NCBI GenBank assembly: GCA_035478775.1
Contig: DATIJG010000008.1
Location: 1-64,000 of the forward strand
From: CAMLQK01 sp035478775
GTDB lineage: Bacteria; Patescibacteriota; Saccharimonadia; Saccharimonadales; UBA4665
Direction: 5' to 3'
Length of the DNA: 64,000 nt
A program made the translations under genes and the position numbers. Below the pieces are notes generated by a model. The model was not told the origin of the DNA. It searched no databases and saw only the letters and a list, made by a program, of their open reading frames with translations. The stretch's first letter is position 1. Each line of letters starts with the position of its first letter. Of this stretch, positions 42,762 to 51,846 are shown one piece after another.

Positions 42762-43406
42762 CTAAGCGGGCAGCTGCGTAGCTAGCTCTTTGCGCAGACG
42801 TTCGATCGCCGCCAGGTCTTTGTTGTGCAAATGCCCTGAATCAAGAAAGTGATAATATTTGCCGACAGGGACACCTGCACGGCCAGCAATATAGTGTTGC
42901 AATGATATAAACTCAAGAATATTCATAAGAAGCTTTTTGTATACATCAGATGAATGCGCATGAACATGGAGTTCAAGCTTGCCATGTTTGATCCGCGCCC
43001 AAATAATTTGCGTACATGGCGATACCTTTTGCCCTTGGTCGGTATTTTTGTCCCACATCGAGATTTGGGCCTCGCCGACAGGATGTTCGGGATTAAGGTT
43101 TTTAATTAAAAATTCGACCTGCGAGTTTGGTTCGTCGAAGGCCCGGTGATAGTACAGTTTTGTCCAGTCATGAACCACTTTATCTTCGTTTTCGCCGGTG
43201 TAAATGAACGTGTTAATAACATCAAGATCTTCCTGCTTCATTGGAAAGCGGGGGTCAGCTGGTTCGACTATCGGGTTTTCAATTTCAATCAAGGTTATTT
43301 CGTCGCGGAAGTATTTGTCGTTGCCAGTTTCAGCGCCGCTGTCGTACAGCGCAATAAATGCAGAGCGCCAGGCGTCGTTCGGAGTATTTGCAGTTATGTG
43401 GATCAT
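42762..43406 (-). CDS. Thymidylate-synthase-superfamily protein
   Basis: 214 residues from the ATG at 43406, which follows TATACT by 10 bases; an in-frame codon at 43436 is upstream of that promoter. SPCTQIIWARI (129-139) holds the catalytic Cys131, HSSDVYKKLLMNI (151-163) matches the RSxDxxLGxPFNI segment with His151 in place of the phosphate-binding Arg, and HFLDSGHLHNKD (186-197) matches the gDaHIYxnH segment. It is shorter than ThyA. It may methylate or hydroxymethylate a pyrimidine nucleotide. It lies 42 bases downstream of the heliorhodopsin gene. Confidence 0.72.
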   Translation of the reverse strand: MIHITANTPNDAWRSAFIALYDSGAETGNDKYFRDEITLIEIENPIVEPADPRFPMKQEDLDVINTFIYTGENEDKVVHDWTKLYYHRAFDEPNSQVEFLIKNLNPEHPVGEAQISMWDKNTDQGQKVSPCTQIIWARIKHGKLELHVHAHSSDVYKKLLMNILEFISLQHYIAGRAGVPVGKYYHFLDSGHLHNKDLAAIERLRKELATQLPA

Positions 43407-43448
43407 ACTAAAATCAAGTATAGCACCCGTCCACAAATAGGCGCTTGG

Positions 43449-44207
43449 TTAAGGTCGTAGCGTTCCGGCAAAAACTTGCCATGCTAACAGCGATTTGGCA
43501 ACCAAGCTTAAAATAATGTAAGCACGCTCGCCATAAAGGTAATTGCGCCATGGGCCGATTTTTTTGTACTGCAAAAACATGTTGACTGCAAAGCAGTTAA
43601 AGAATACGAATATCGATACAAAAATCCAGTACACAAACGTTGGAGCACTGCTGCCTTTTTCGGCGCCGAGCCACATATAAAACGCAATTACCAGCCAGGG
43701 CACCAAGCCCGCAAAGCAACCAATGCCATAACTGAGCCAACTCGTTTTTTTAGTGGTTTGGTTGTGCACTTCCATCACGAGACCCATAAGGTTCATGATT
43801 ACAGTAAGTGCAAAAACCATAGCCAAGCTCGGCAGGTCATACACACCTACCAACAACGAAATTGCTACCATCATAGTGCTAGCAGATATGGCATATTCAG
43901 CCCAACGGGCCTTGTTAATGCCTCGCTTAAGACCTTGCTCATAGCGACGGTAATAAACAGTCGCGATAATGGCATGCGCCAGCGCAGAAATAAAGAAAAA
44001 CGCTGCTACAAGCATGGGCAAGGAGAGATTAAACAGGGCTGCCGTGGCAGGCCTAAGCTGCTTTGCGTGCTGATTGAACGCTAGGTAATTGCCCGAAATA
44101 GGCAAATCGAACGGTCTGCTCAACGCCAGAACCAGCACACCCTGAGCTGCATGCAGCGCTGCCATTACCAAATTGAATTTTCGCAATTTTGTTGTTGTAA
44201 TTTTCAT
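43449..44207 (-). CDS. Heliorhodopsin
   Basis: 252 residues with seven membrane helices. The last helix SLVAKSLLAWQVFAGTLRP gives the retinal Schiff-base Lys238, and RWAEY (101-105) puts the counterion-like Glu at 104; both are heliorhodopsin hallmarks, distinct from type-1 rhodopsins. Heliorhodopsins have an inverted topology and are thought to act in light sensing or enzyme regulation rather than pumping. TATAAT ends 4 bases before the ATG. No retinal-synthesis gene is in this window, so retinal would come from outside or elsewhere. A thymidylate-synthase-like gene follows. Confidence 0.92.
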   Translation of the reverse strand: MKITTTKLRKFNLVMAALHAAQGVLVLALSRPFDLPISGNYLAFNQHAKQLRPATAALFNLSLPMLVAAFFFISALAHAIIATVYYRRYEQGLKRGINKARWAEYAISASTMMVAISLLVGVYDLPSLAMVFALTVIMNLMGLVMEVHNQTTKKTSWLSYGIGCFAGLVPWLVIAFYMWLGAEKGSSAPTFVYWIFVSIFVFFNCFAVNMFLQYKKIGPWRNYLYGERAYIILSLVAKSLLAWQVFAGTLRP

Positions 44208-44279
44208 TATACTTTTTATTTTAGCACAAGCTTATTAACACCGCATAGCGCATGGAAAGCAGGGCGTAAAAAGTTCGGT

Positions 44280-44960
44280 TTACCTAGCTTCTGTATCACT
44301 GGCTATAAGTTGGTCAGCTATCTGTATGAGCGTCGGCCCGACGATAGCTGGCACAGGGGAAAGCGGGTCAAGCACCATGCCGTTCCTTGACACAAACGCC
44401 GCCGAGCAGCCAGCGTTAAGTGCCCCTGAAATATCCCAGGCATGTGCGGCGATTAAACAGAGGCCGCTTGTCTGCACATTAAATTCTTTAGCTGCCATTT
44501 CGTATGTTTCTTTAGCTGGCTTAAGTTTTTGGATAGCGTCAACCGAAAGTATTTTGTCGAAATATTGGCTAATCCCAGCGTTTTGAAGCTGCTTCTCGGC
44601 CACCTCATATGTCGAGTTGGTTAGTGTGGCCATTTGGAAACCATGCTCCTTGAGCTTGGCGAGCGCCGCTCTAACTTCTGGGTGTGGCGGTAATTGTGCA
44701 ACCTTCCCCAAAATAGCCATTTTGTCGTTTTCGCCGACGCTAACACCGTGCGCCTTGGCGATCATATCAAAAGCGGCAGAACCGATCTTGCCAAATGGTT
44801 GGTAGGTATCAGTAATTATCGTTACGAAGGCCGATTGGATAAACTGCGCAAACCATTCCCGGCGAACCCCAGCATTACCAAATATCCTTTCAAACTCTGG
44901 GTCAAGTGCAGCCAAGTCAAGAAGTGTCTCGTTTACATCAAAAATAAGAATCTTTTTCAT
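44280..44960 (-). CDS. Haloacid-dehalogenase type II (HAD) hydrolase
   Basis: 226 residues. FDVNETLLDL (8-17) holds the nucleophile Asp8 in the L-2-haloacid dehalogenase form, TLTNST is motif II, KPAKETYEMA supplies the Lys, and AAHAWDISGA (about 171-180) is motif III of dehalogenases rather than phosphatases. The start overlaps the stop of the kinase gene by 4 bases (ATGA), so the two are coupled. Actual substrate is unknown. Confidence 0.87.
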   Translation of the reverse strand: MKKILIFDVNETLLDLAALDPEFERIFGNAGVRREWFAQFIQSAFVTIITDTYQPFGKIGSAAFDMIAKAHGVSVGENDKMAILGKVAQLPPHPEVRAALAKLKEHGFQMATLTNSTYEVAEKQLQNAGISQYFDKILSVDAIQKLKPAKETYEMAAKEFNVQTSGLCLIAAHAWDISGALNAGCSAAFVSRNGMVLDPLSPVPAIVGPTLIQIADQLIASDTEAR

Positions 44961-45901
44961 TGTTCCTCTATAAGTAAAATTATCTGTTTTTCAACGTCTT
45001 CATATTTCTGGACATCCGCTTGAGCCGTATGGCCATTTAGTACCTTGAGCGCAGTAATAACGTAATGCCTAAAAAGCATAACCTTGGGTAAGAATTGCTG
45101 CTCAAGTTGGCACAAGCGCCGGTTTTTTTGATATTCAGCCATGTAGCGCAAAATAAGATTCTCGCTCCTGGTCTCATACAAAATGCTCCATAACGTATAA
45201 CCCAAACAAACAACAAGCGGGGAATATTGCAGATCGTCAAAGTCTAATATAGCCGACAAGTGGCCGTTGCTATCAACCAAAATGTTGCCGCTATCAAAGT
45301 CGAAATGGCTGTAGCCTAGGGGCAGCTCTTTATCTAAAATAACCTCGTACTTCACAATGCGTTCGATGTAATCAAGAAGTTTCTTGTTATCAAGCTTATC
45401 TTGGTCCACACGGTGCACGAATTCGCTCTCAACGAGTTTTGTAGGATGCGGCACGACATTGTTAGGCCGGTCAAACGCTTCACCGATAAGATGCATAGGA
45501 GCTTGCGCTTGCGCCATTTGGCTTATCAAAGCAGATGTGTAGCCCGATGGGTGCTGCCCAAGCATGTATTCCATTAAGAGTGCTTCCCAGTTCTGGTCGT
45601 TTACGTGCGCCTGGGTAATAGCCGACTCGTGCTGGTTTGTATAAACCGTTGGTACTGGAAGGCCTTGGCTACGGAGAGCGCTCATATATAAAAGTTCGCA
45701 CTTAATAGCAGCTAAAGGCTTTTTGGCCTGACGATATATCCGCAATGCGTATGTTTGTTCTGGCGCTTGTATAATGCACGTGGTGTTCTCGATACCACCG
45801 TCTGCAAGAGAATATGAAAAATCATTTATGCTGTAGTGGCTCAAAATACTTGCCAAGGAAATATGCGACACCGGGAACTGGCCATCGTTGCGAAAACTCA
45901 T
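44957..45901 (-). CDS. Phosphotransferase-fold (APH) kinase
   Basis: 314 residues from the ATG at 45901, 6 bases after TATGAT; codons upstream of it lie before the promoter. YSHFDFDSGNILVD (about 205-218) is the HxDxxxxN loop, ILDFDD (about 226-231) the metal site, and an ATP-lobe Lys is at YALRIYRQAKKP. It resembles homoserine/choline kinase-like and antibiotic kinases. Coupled to the dehalogenase-type HAD. Substrate unknown. Its promoter is partly duplicated at 62537-62566. Confidence 0.83.
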   Translation of the reverse strand: MSFRNDGQFPVSHISLASILSHYSINDFSYSLADGGIENTTCIIQAPEQTYALRIYRQAKKPLAAIKCELLYMSALRSQGLPVPTVYTNQHESAITQAHVNDQNWEALLMEYMLGQHPSGYTSALISQMAQAQAPMHLIGEAFDRPNNVVPHPTKLVESEFVHRVDQDKLDNKKLLDYIERIVKYEVILDKELPLGYSHFDFDSGNILVDSNGHLSAILDFDDLQYSPLVVCLGYTLWSILYETRSENLILRYMAEYQKNRRLCQLEQQFLPKVMLFRHYVITALKVLNGHTAQADVQKYEDVEKQIILLIEEQ

Positions 45902-45973
45902 AGAACCATCATAACAGACTAGGTTCGGCTGGCAGGGCAATGGGTGCTGCCTGCCAATAAACCGACAGACAGC

Positions 45974-46720
45974 CTAGTTAATTCCTTCTACGGTGTACGA
46001 GACTTTAGTAATGCCTTTTTTGCTCTTAATTTTGGATACGGTTATGCGCCCGATATCGTGCACATCCTTAACGTGTGTGCCGCCACATGGGATGCCGAAA
46101 GCCTTGTCATAAAGCACAACGCGCGCCGGCTTATTAGCCGGGATATTATCTGGGACGTGTTTACAAACAGTGTGCATTTCAGAAACGGGCATGAAGCGGA
46201 TTTCATTGTGGCTGCCTTTGGCGATTATCTCGTTCGCGACTTTTTCTATATCTTTTTGTAGCGCCGCAGCTTGCTCGGTAGTGATTTCGGCACTGTACTC
46301 AACGAAACTCATGTGCGGATAGTGGGCGCCTTTTCCGGCAACCCACGGGAGACCCAACCGGTCTACAGCCATATCTACCAGATGTCCAGCGGAATGCAGC
46401 CGGGTATTGACGCCTCGGCGCTCTGCATCAACAGAGCATTTCACGGTGTCGCTAGCCTTCAACACGCCAGATTGATAATTGCCAATATGATGCACGACGC
46501 CATTTTCATCGAGACGCACCTCTTGCACTACAAAAGTTACCAGGCCATCTTTGCTGGTAATCAAGCCCTCATCCCAATCCTGGCCGCCGCCACGCGGATA
46601 AAAGCACGTGGTGTCGAGTTGGATATCTACGCGCGCATCTTCTGTATTTACTGCAAGCGTTACGGCCGCATCGCAAATCGTCACATCAAAATCTTCCAGG
46701 TAAGCTAATTGTGTCGCCAT
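45974..46720 (-). CDS. alaX: Alanyl-tRNA editing protein AlaX
   Basis: 248 residues. It removes serine or glycine mischarged on tRNA-Ala. YPRGGGQDWDEG (about 42-53) opens the editing domain, HSAGHLV (about 109-115) and CGGTHV near residue 213 give the zinc ligands HxxxH and CxxxH. This is a free-standing AlaRS editing domain of the AlaX-M/L type. GGAG lies about 10 bases before the ATG. Monocistronic. Confidence 0.9.
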   Translation of the reverse strand: MATQLAYLEDFDVTICDAAVTLAVNTEDARVDIQLDTTCFYPRGGGQDWDEGLITSKDGLVTFVVQEVRLDENGVVHHIGNYQSGVLKASDTVKCSVDAERRGVNTRLHSAGHLVDMAVDRLGLPWVAGKGAHYPHMSFVEYSAEITTEQAAALQKDIEKVANEIIAKGSHNEIRFMPVSEMHTVCKHVPDNIPANKPARVVLYDKAFGIPCGGTHVKDVHDIGRITVSKIKSKKGITKVSYTVEGIN

Positions 46721-46924
46721 AGTAACTTCGCTCCAATTTTATGGTTTATTCAAATTATAACTAAAGTTGTAAGAGAATACGCCCTACGGGGCGAGGAGAA
46801 GCTGCAAAGGAATAAAAATCTTGCTCATTGATATTTACCGTACCACTATTCATAGCGCGCGTAAAGCTTTACAGCCAGGCGAGCAGCTTTGTAATAGTCG
46901 GCATACGACGTTATAATAATAGTA

Positions 46925-48229
46925 ATGGAGCCCTCGCCGTTTACTGCAAATAAGAATTTGCCACCACAGCCAGAAAATACAGCTATTGCAGAGCAAGCCT
47001 TTTCTTATTGCTTAACAGACTTGGCAAACCAGCTACTTGAGCTGCAACCTGAGCTCGAAGATATAGAAAAAAGTGGCCATGAGCTCATTCAACGGCATAA
47101 TCTTGTTGGCATGCCGTTCAACAAGGCACAAACCGTATTCTTCGCCGGGATTGCCCAAAGGCTTTTACTGTTAAGGCGCAGCGACACGCCCGACAATGCA
47201 AGTCAGTACCAGGCAGAAATGTGTTTCATAGATGACGCCGTTACAATGCTTGAGGTAAGCAGCCTAGAAGACTCGAACGACGAAACAGAACGGGCAAGGG
47301 AGATTTACGATCGTTATACTGACCGTGATTTGACCGAACGGGTAAAAGCGTTTATTGACGGCGACTTTTTCGATCCTGTAAAGCATAACCTCCCCCCAGA
47401 CCACCAGGAAATCCCCTACGATCTGCATGTTCTTGATATAGGGTTCGATATCGACCATCCCGCTTGGGACTTTTATGATTTTGATGATGCCGAAAAGAGG
47501 CGTTTGGCAGACCAAGCCCAGCGTTTCGATAGCGAAACGCAGAAATTTGCAAGCTTATGTCCCGCATGGGCCGAACCCGTAGGAGACAAATATATCCTGG
47601 CTATTAATAACCCACTAGCATTAAAAATGCTAGCAGATCCGGCATCCGATGAAGCAATGGTGGTATTACACGAATTCGCCCATGCCCAAACGTGTGAATT
47701 CAATCTCGATCTCATTGGTGGAACTGTCGAGGAACGGGCAGCCGATGTAATAGCCGGTACAGAACATTACCCCGACATTGAACGCTTTATGGATGTTGAC
47801 CTTTACATTGTCACGGGGCATAGTTTAACAGCTCTTATCCGAAAGTTCGCGGGCCACAAAGACCCCGACAATTTTTGGGCAGCAACCGCTGAAAAATTTG
47901 GCCTCCAGCAGACTCTCGAATTAGGCCTTGCCACTACAGGAACATTTATTGAAGCTAATAATAACCCGACACAGACGCGAATACATAACCACATTGGCGG
48001 CCTGGATGGTATAATCCGCCGCGCGTATTATAAAAACTGCCAAGATCCGGCCCGCAAAATGGAAATGGATAAACGCATGATGCCGCATACGCAATGGCTG
48101 GCCAACCTGATAGTTGTTGAACCAAATATTTATGAAGCTTACAAACAATACTACGGAGATGAGGGCATGCATTTTATGCTTGATCTGCTTGCGGAACGCG
48201 CACTGGAACAAATCGCAAGGGGAGTGTAG
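46925..48229 (+). CDS. HExxH zinc-metalloprotease-like protein
   Basis: 434 residues. VVLHEFAHAQTCE (246-258) is a zincin HExxH motif (249-253), and EERAAD (269-274) gives a likely third ligand Glu. The first 220 residues are helical and acidic. No signal peptide or membrane helix, so it is probably cytoplasmic. TATAAT ends 7 bases before the ATG, without Shine-Dalgarno. It could be a protease or an inactive zincin fold; substrate unknown. Confidence 0.7.
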   Translation: MEPSPFTANKNLPPQPENTAIAEQAFSYCLTDLANQLLELQPELEDIEKSGHELIQRHNLVGMPFNKAQTVFFAGIAQRLLLLRRSDTPDNASQYQAEMCFIDDAVTMLEVSSLEDSNDETERAREIYDRYTDRDLTERVKAFIDGDFFDPVKHNLPPDHQEIPYDLHVLDIGFDIDHPAWDFYDFDDAEKRRLADQAQRFDSETQKFASLCPAWAEPVGDKYILAINNPLALKMLADPASDEAMVVLHEFAHAQTCEFNLDLIGGTVEERAADVIAGTEHYPDIERFMDVDLYIVTGHSLTALIRKFAGHKDPDNFWAATAEKFGLQQTLELGLATTGTFIEANNNPTQTRIHNHIGGLDGIIRRAYYKNCQDPARKMEMDKRMMPHTQWLANLIVVEPNIYEAYKQYYGDEGMHFMLDLLAERALEQIARGV

Positions 48230-48250
48230 GGCAAACAGCCCTTATATTAC

Positions 48251-48526
48251 TTATATTTCTTGCAAAGCCAAATTTTTAACATCGACGCTGTATTTTTTCT
48301 TTGGGTGCATCTGCGAGCCATCAACTATGAGCACGTCCATATCGGCTACCCGCAAATCATCGCGGACGAGCTTAAAAAGTTTCTCTTTGCCGATGGCGCT
48401 ATCGTCACTTGCCACCTGCCAGTGACGGTGTAATATTTTTCCATTACTAGGGTCGAACACGAGGTGCGCCTTAAGCGGTACTTCTTCTTGCTTTCCATCT
48501 TTAAACCGGTATACTGCCATTCCCAT
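48251..48526 (-). CDS. Small hypothetical protein
   Basis: 91 residues from the ATG at 48526, which has AAGGAG 6 bases upstream; codons before it have no site and overlap the neighbouring gene. It begins MGMAVYRFKDGKQEEVPLKA and is probably a compact beta-rich protein. No motif recognised. Downstream of another small gene whose stop is 14 bases away. Confidence 0.6.
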   Translation of the reverse strand: MGMAVYRFKDGKQEEVPLKAHLVFDPSNGKILHRHWQVASDDSAIGKEKLFKLVRDDLRVADMDVLIVDGSQMHPKKKYSVDVKNLALQEI

Positions 48527-48539
48527 ATCAGTCTCCTTA

Positions 48540-48851
48540 TTACCAAAGCCAAATAACGCCTGCCGAGTGGGCGGTGCCACCGGTAGAACGCAAGCCGACC
48601 ACAACTTCTACGGTATTCGCGCCAATAAATTGGATTGAAGGGGCACTTCCTTCGTCCTCATTTACCCCACAAAGGACTTCGTCACCATCCTCGGTGCACG
48701 TTTCTGAAATATAAGCATGCGTGTAGGAGCCACCGTCTTTTTGCGTAAGGTGCGTCTCGGCCATGCCGCCATTGTTCGAGCCCATAGTAAGCGTGCCGGT
48801 TTCATCGAAATCGCCGCTTGTCCATTGTTGAAAAATCCATGCTATGTTCAT
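48540..48851 (-). CDS. Small hypothetical beta-rich protein
   Basis: 103 residues, Gly/Thr/Ser-rich, beginning MNIAWIFQQWTSGDFDETGT. Two Cys near the middle could pair. Lipocalin-like or beta-barrel composition; function unknown. TATAAG lies 4 bases before the ATG. Probably co-transcribed with the 91-residue gene downstream. Confidence 0.55.
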   Translation of the reverse strand: MNIAWIFQQWTSGDFDETGTLTMGSNNGGMAETHLTQKDGGSYTHAYISETCTEDGDEVLCGVNEDEGSAPSIQFIGANTVEVVVGLRSTGGTAHSAGVIWLW

Positions 48852-48949
48852 AGTTCTTATACTTACATAGGCGGCAAACCGTTGTCAAATTTATATTTTT
48901 TGCGAACACTCCTTCAGTTGGTGCATCAAATAAGTAATCGGAAGGGAAT

Positions 48950-48982
48950 AAAAAGAACGCTCAGCCTTGGAGCGTTCTTTTT
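48950..48982. terminator. Bidirectional terminator
   Basis: A 13-bp perfect stem, AAAAAGAACGCTC (48950-48962) with GAGCGTTCTTTTT (48970-48982), has T-runs inside both arms. It ends the minus-strand NTF2-like gene; the small-gene promoter lies beyond it. Confidence 0.85.
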
Positions 48983-49006
48983 GCAAAAGCCTTAGCCCTG
49001 ACGGTG

Positions 49007-49507
49007 CTACTTAAGTTGCGCCCATAAACTTCCCGTATCCAAATATTGCCGCATGACGTCAATCTTTCCGTCAGCGTTGAGGTGGTATACAAAACATTGG
49101 GCAACACGATACTTCTGACCTAAGAAATTTTTTGGGTCTCGCGGCCATGGCCAGTGCTGCTCATCGCCGAATTTGATCACTTCCTCGCTCATCGTGCCGA
49201 TATTCCAGTACTCGTAAACCCCCCAGTCACCACATAGTGCATTTGTGATTGTCATAGGCTCTTTGTGGTCTGCAATGGCAGTTTTGAACCATGGCAACAC
49301 CTCACTTTTGCCAATAAGCTGTTTGTTATATGGCATCAGCCCCCACGTAATGTCGTCCGCGAGCTGATCTGCGATAGTGGCCATATCACCGTCCGCGACC
49401 GCGAAGATTAGGGTAGAAAACGGTGTTGCCGTCGACCCCTTCTTTGCTGCTTCGGTGTTTAGGTCCATTGGCTTTAGTTTATCTAAATCCAAGTCATGTG
49501 CATTCAT
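49007..49507 (-). CDS. NTF2/SnoaL-like domain protein
   Basis: 166 residues with the cone-shaped NTF2 fold: STLIFAVADGDMATIADQLA (about 31-50), DITWGLMPYNKQLIG, then KYRVAQCFVYHLNADGKIDV. Proteins of this fold bind small hydrophobic ligands or act as isomerases or cyclases. AAGGAGG is before the ATG. Divergent from the MFS exporter. Confidence 0.78.
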   Translation of the reverse strand: MNAHDLDLDKLKPMDLNTEAAKKGSTATPFSTLIFAVADGDMATIADQLADDITWGLMPYNKQLIGKSEVLPWFKTAIADHKEPMTITNALCGDWGVYEYWNIGTMSEEVIKFGDEQHWPWPRDPKNFLGQKYRVAQCFVYHLNADGKIDVMRQYLDTGSLWAQLK

Positions 49508-49619
49508 TGTAAGCCCCTCCTTTTTATTATTGCCTGCTGAGTTTCAACAAATAATTGACACTCAGTCTCATTTAATATTAAGTGTATATAATATGCAATA
49601 GAAACATAAGGAGGATGTA

Positions 49620-51149
49620 ATGACAGAACGGACTAACGGGGCAAGGCGGTGGTGGGCGCTTTTTGCTATCGCCGCAGCTGTGCTTGTGGTGGGGCTTGAT
49701 ACAACTATTCTGAGCGTGGCGCTCCCGACGTTGTCGAAAGTACTTCATGCTTCTGAATCGGACTTGCAGTGGTTTTCATCGGGCTATGCCCTGGCGCTTG
49801 CTGCGGCGATGCTGCCTGTCGGATTATTGGGTGATCGTTTTGGGCATAAAAAGGCGTTGCTTATAGCTTTGCCCATCTTTGCCGGCGGGTCGGCTTTATG
49901 CGCTTATTCGACGTCAATAAAAGAATTTATGTTTGCCCGCGTTTTGATGGGCGTCGCTGGCGCCTGCCTTATCGTTATGGCTTTGTCTGCTGTTACAATT
50001 CTTTTTGACAAAAAGGAACGCCCTAAGGCCGTAGGGATTTGGTCGGCCATTAACTTTTTAGCGCTGCCGTTAGGGCCAATTCTTGGCGGCTGGCTGCTGA
50101 CTCATTACTGGTGGGGCTGGGTATTCCTCATCAATGTTCCTGTGGCGTTACTCGGTTTTATAGCTGTCGCGATTTTGCTTCCCGAATCTAAGCGTGCCAA
50201 GCCCGCGCCGCTCGATTCGTTCGGTGTTGTTTCTTCAACCGCTGCCTTGAGTATCTTAACTTACGGGCTTATCAAGGCAGGGCAAAACGGCTGGAGTAAT
50301 CATGCGGCTCTCTCGTTCATACTTGGCGGCTTCGTACTTATGGTTGCGTTTTTCCTATGGGAGCAGCGCCTGACCCGGCATAACCCCGCCAAGGTTTTGG
50401 TTGATATGTCGCTCTTTAAATCGGCATCCTTTACGTGGGGTATCATACTATCTACCATCGGCATTTTTGCCATGATTGGCGTTCTCTTTACGCTTCCGCA
50501 ATATTTCCAAGGCGTCCTTGGCGTCAATGCGATAACTTCTGGCATACGCCTATTGCCGGTGATTGGCGGCCTAGTGGTCGGTGCCCTGCCGGCGGACAAG
50601 ATCGCAAAAGCACTTGGCGCCAAAATAACTGTGGCTGCTGGTTTTGCCATCTTGGCGATAGGTATGTTCATAGGGGCGGCAACAAAGGTGGATTCCAGTG
50701 TAAGTTTTGTAGTGCTTTGGGCGTTTATCGGCGGCATTGGCATGGGGCTGGCGCTTGCGACCGCCTCTTCTGCTGCGCTAGTCGAGTTGTCGGAAGAACG
50801 GAGCGGTGTTGGCTCCGCAGTGCTACAAGCTGCAAATAAAGTGGGCAGCCCTTTAGGTGCGGCAATCTTGGGCAGTGTACTAAGCGGGGGTTACCTTGCA
50901 CATTTATACCTCTCCGGCCTGCCTAATATGGTAGGTGCGGCGGTGCGGCAAAGCGTATTTGGCGGAGTAGCCGCAGCCGAGCAGCTGAAAGACTCAGCAT
51001 TGCTAACCACTGTAAAATCGGCCTTTATGCATGGCATGAGCCGGACACTCTTATTTTCGGCAGGCGTCGCCGTGCTAGGCTTAATTTTGACACTTGTCTT
51101 TTTACCGCAAGCCAATGCACCGGTAAAACACAAACCAGCGTCTAAATAA
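49620..51149 (+). CDS. MFS drug exporter, DHA2 (14-helix) type
   Basis: 509 residues with 14 predicted membrane helices. Motif A GDRFGHKKALL (about 80-90) and LDTTILSVALPTL in helix 1 are those of the EmrB/QacA group, which export lipophilic drugs by proton antiport. GGAGG lies before the ATG, with TATAAT at 49587-49592 and a 10-bp palindrome TTAATATTAA at 49572-49581. The TetR gene follows 12 bases after the stop, so it is probably self-regulated. Confidence 0.93.
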   Translation: MTERTNGARRWWALFAIAAAVLVVGLDTTILSVALPTLSKVLHASESDLQWFSSGYALALAAAMLPVGLLGDRFGHKKALLIALPIFAGGSALCAYSTSIKEFMFARVLMGVAGACLIVMALSAVTILFDKKERPKAVGIWSAINFLALPLGPILGGWLLTHYWWGWVFLINVPVALLGFIAVAILLPESKRAKPAPLDSFGVVSSTAALSILTYGLIKAGQNGWSNHAALSFILGGFVLMVAFFLWEQRLTRHNPAKVLVDMSLFKSASFTWGIILSTIGIFAMIGVLFTLPQYFQGVLGVNAITSGIRLLPVIGGLVVGALPADKIAKALGAKITVAAGFAILAIGMFIGAATKVDSSVSFVVLWAFIGGIGMGLALATASSAALVELSEERSGVGSAVLQAANKVGSPLGAAILGSVLSGGYLAHLYLSGLPNMVGAAVRQSVFGGVAAAEQLKDSALLTTVKSAFMHGMSRTLLFSAGVAVLGLILTLVFLPQANAPVKHKPASK

Positions 51150-51161
51150 AAGCGGGCTACC

Positions 51162-51761
51162 ATGGAAAAATCACAAGTATTACCAGAGAGACTGAGCGTC
51201 CGTGAACAGAAAAAACGATACGTGCTAGATACCGTACAGAGAGAAGCCTTAGCCCTATTTGCTGTGCGTGGATATCATGCGGTAACTGTCGAGCATATAG
51301 CTAAGGCTACAGGTATCTCGCGCAGCACAATTTTCCGGCATTTTGCTAACAAAGAGGCCATTGTGCTGTACGACAGCCTTGATTCGCCGCTTGCGGATGC
51401 CTTTCGGCAGCAACCGGCAAACATGACTGCTATTGAGGCGCTTCGGGCTACATTAAAAGAAACTTTTTCCAAGACAAAAATGGCGGATAGCAAGGCTTAC
51501 CGGCAACGCGAGGTGCTCATTCATGACATACCCGAGTTACGAGCTGCGAGGTTGAACGAACTAGCGGGTGACATAGATGCCTTTGCGGCGCTTATTGCAG
51601 AGCGCGCCGGCAAAATCCCAGACGACCCCGAAGTGCGCACACTTGCTAGTGCGCTTACGGGCATAGCTATTGGCATCTTCCTTGACGACAAAGCACAAGC
51701 AGACAACTTTAGACGGTTCGATACGGCTTTGGCCGGACTAGAATCATCACTTCGGATATAA
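51162..51761 (+). CDS. TetR family regulator of the MFS exporter
   Basis: 199 residues. The helix-turn-helix (about 20-65) reads FAVRGYHAVTVEHIAKATGI, then SRSTIFRHFANKEAIV. The C-terminal domain is helical, drug-sensing type. Located directly after the exporter, it likely represses it. Palindromes upstream of the neighbouring AbrB gene (51783-51828) may be its or AbrB's sites. Confidence 0.92.
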   Translation: MEKSQVLPERLSVREQKKRYVLDTVQREALALFAVRGYHAVTVEHIAKATGISRSTIFRHFANKEAIVLYDSLDSPLADAFRQQPANMTAIEALRATLKETFSKTKMADSKAYRQREVLIHDIPELRAARLNELAGDIDAFAALIAERAGKIPDDPEVRTLASALTGIAIGIFLDDKAQADNFRRFDTALAGLESSLRI

Positions 51762-51782
51762 CGATCATTATAATAATCCTAA

Positions 51783-51828
51783 GTAATACTTGTATTACTA
51801 GTTATTACTGGTATACAATGATGTATAC
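51783..51828 (+). promoter_or_regulatory. Operator palindromes before the AbrB gene
   Basis: A perfect 16-bp palindrome, GTAATAC-TT-GTATTAC (51783-51798), lies upstream of a second repeat, GTATAC (51811-51816), 6 bases, GTATAC (51823-51828). Both precede the AbrB start codon and probably hold TetR or AbrB binding sites and the promoter. Confidence 0.65.
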
Positions 51829-51846
51829 ATAACTTTAGGAGTCATC

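Noticed and set aside
48950..48982. Insertion-sequence-like inverted repeat
   Set aside because: The repeat is a compact hairpin with T-runs and no transposase nearby, so terminator explains it.
49572..49581. TTAATATTAA as TetR operator of the MFS exporter
   Set aside because: A 10-bp AT-only palindrome is too short and common to assign; kept only as a note in the gene entry.
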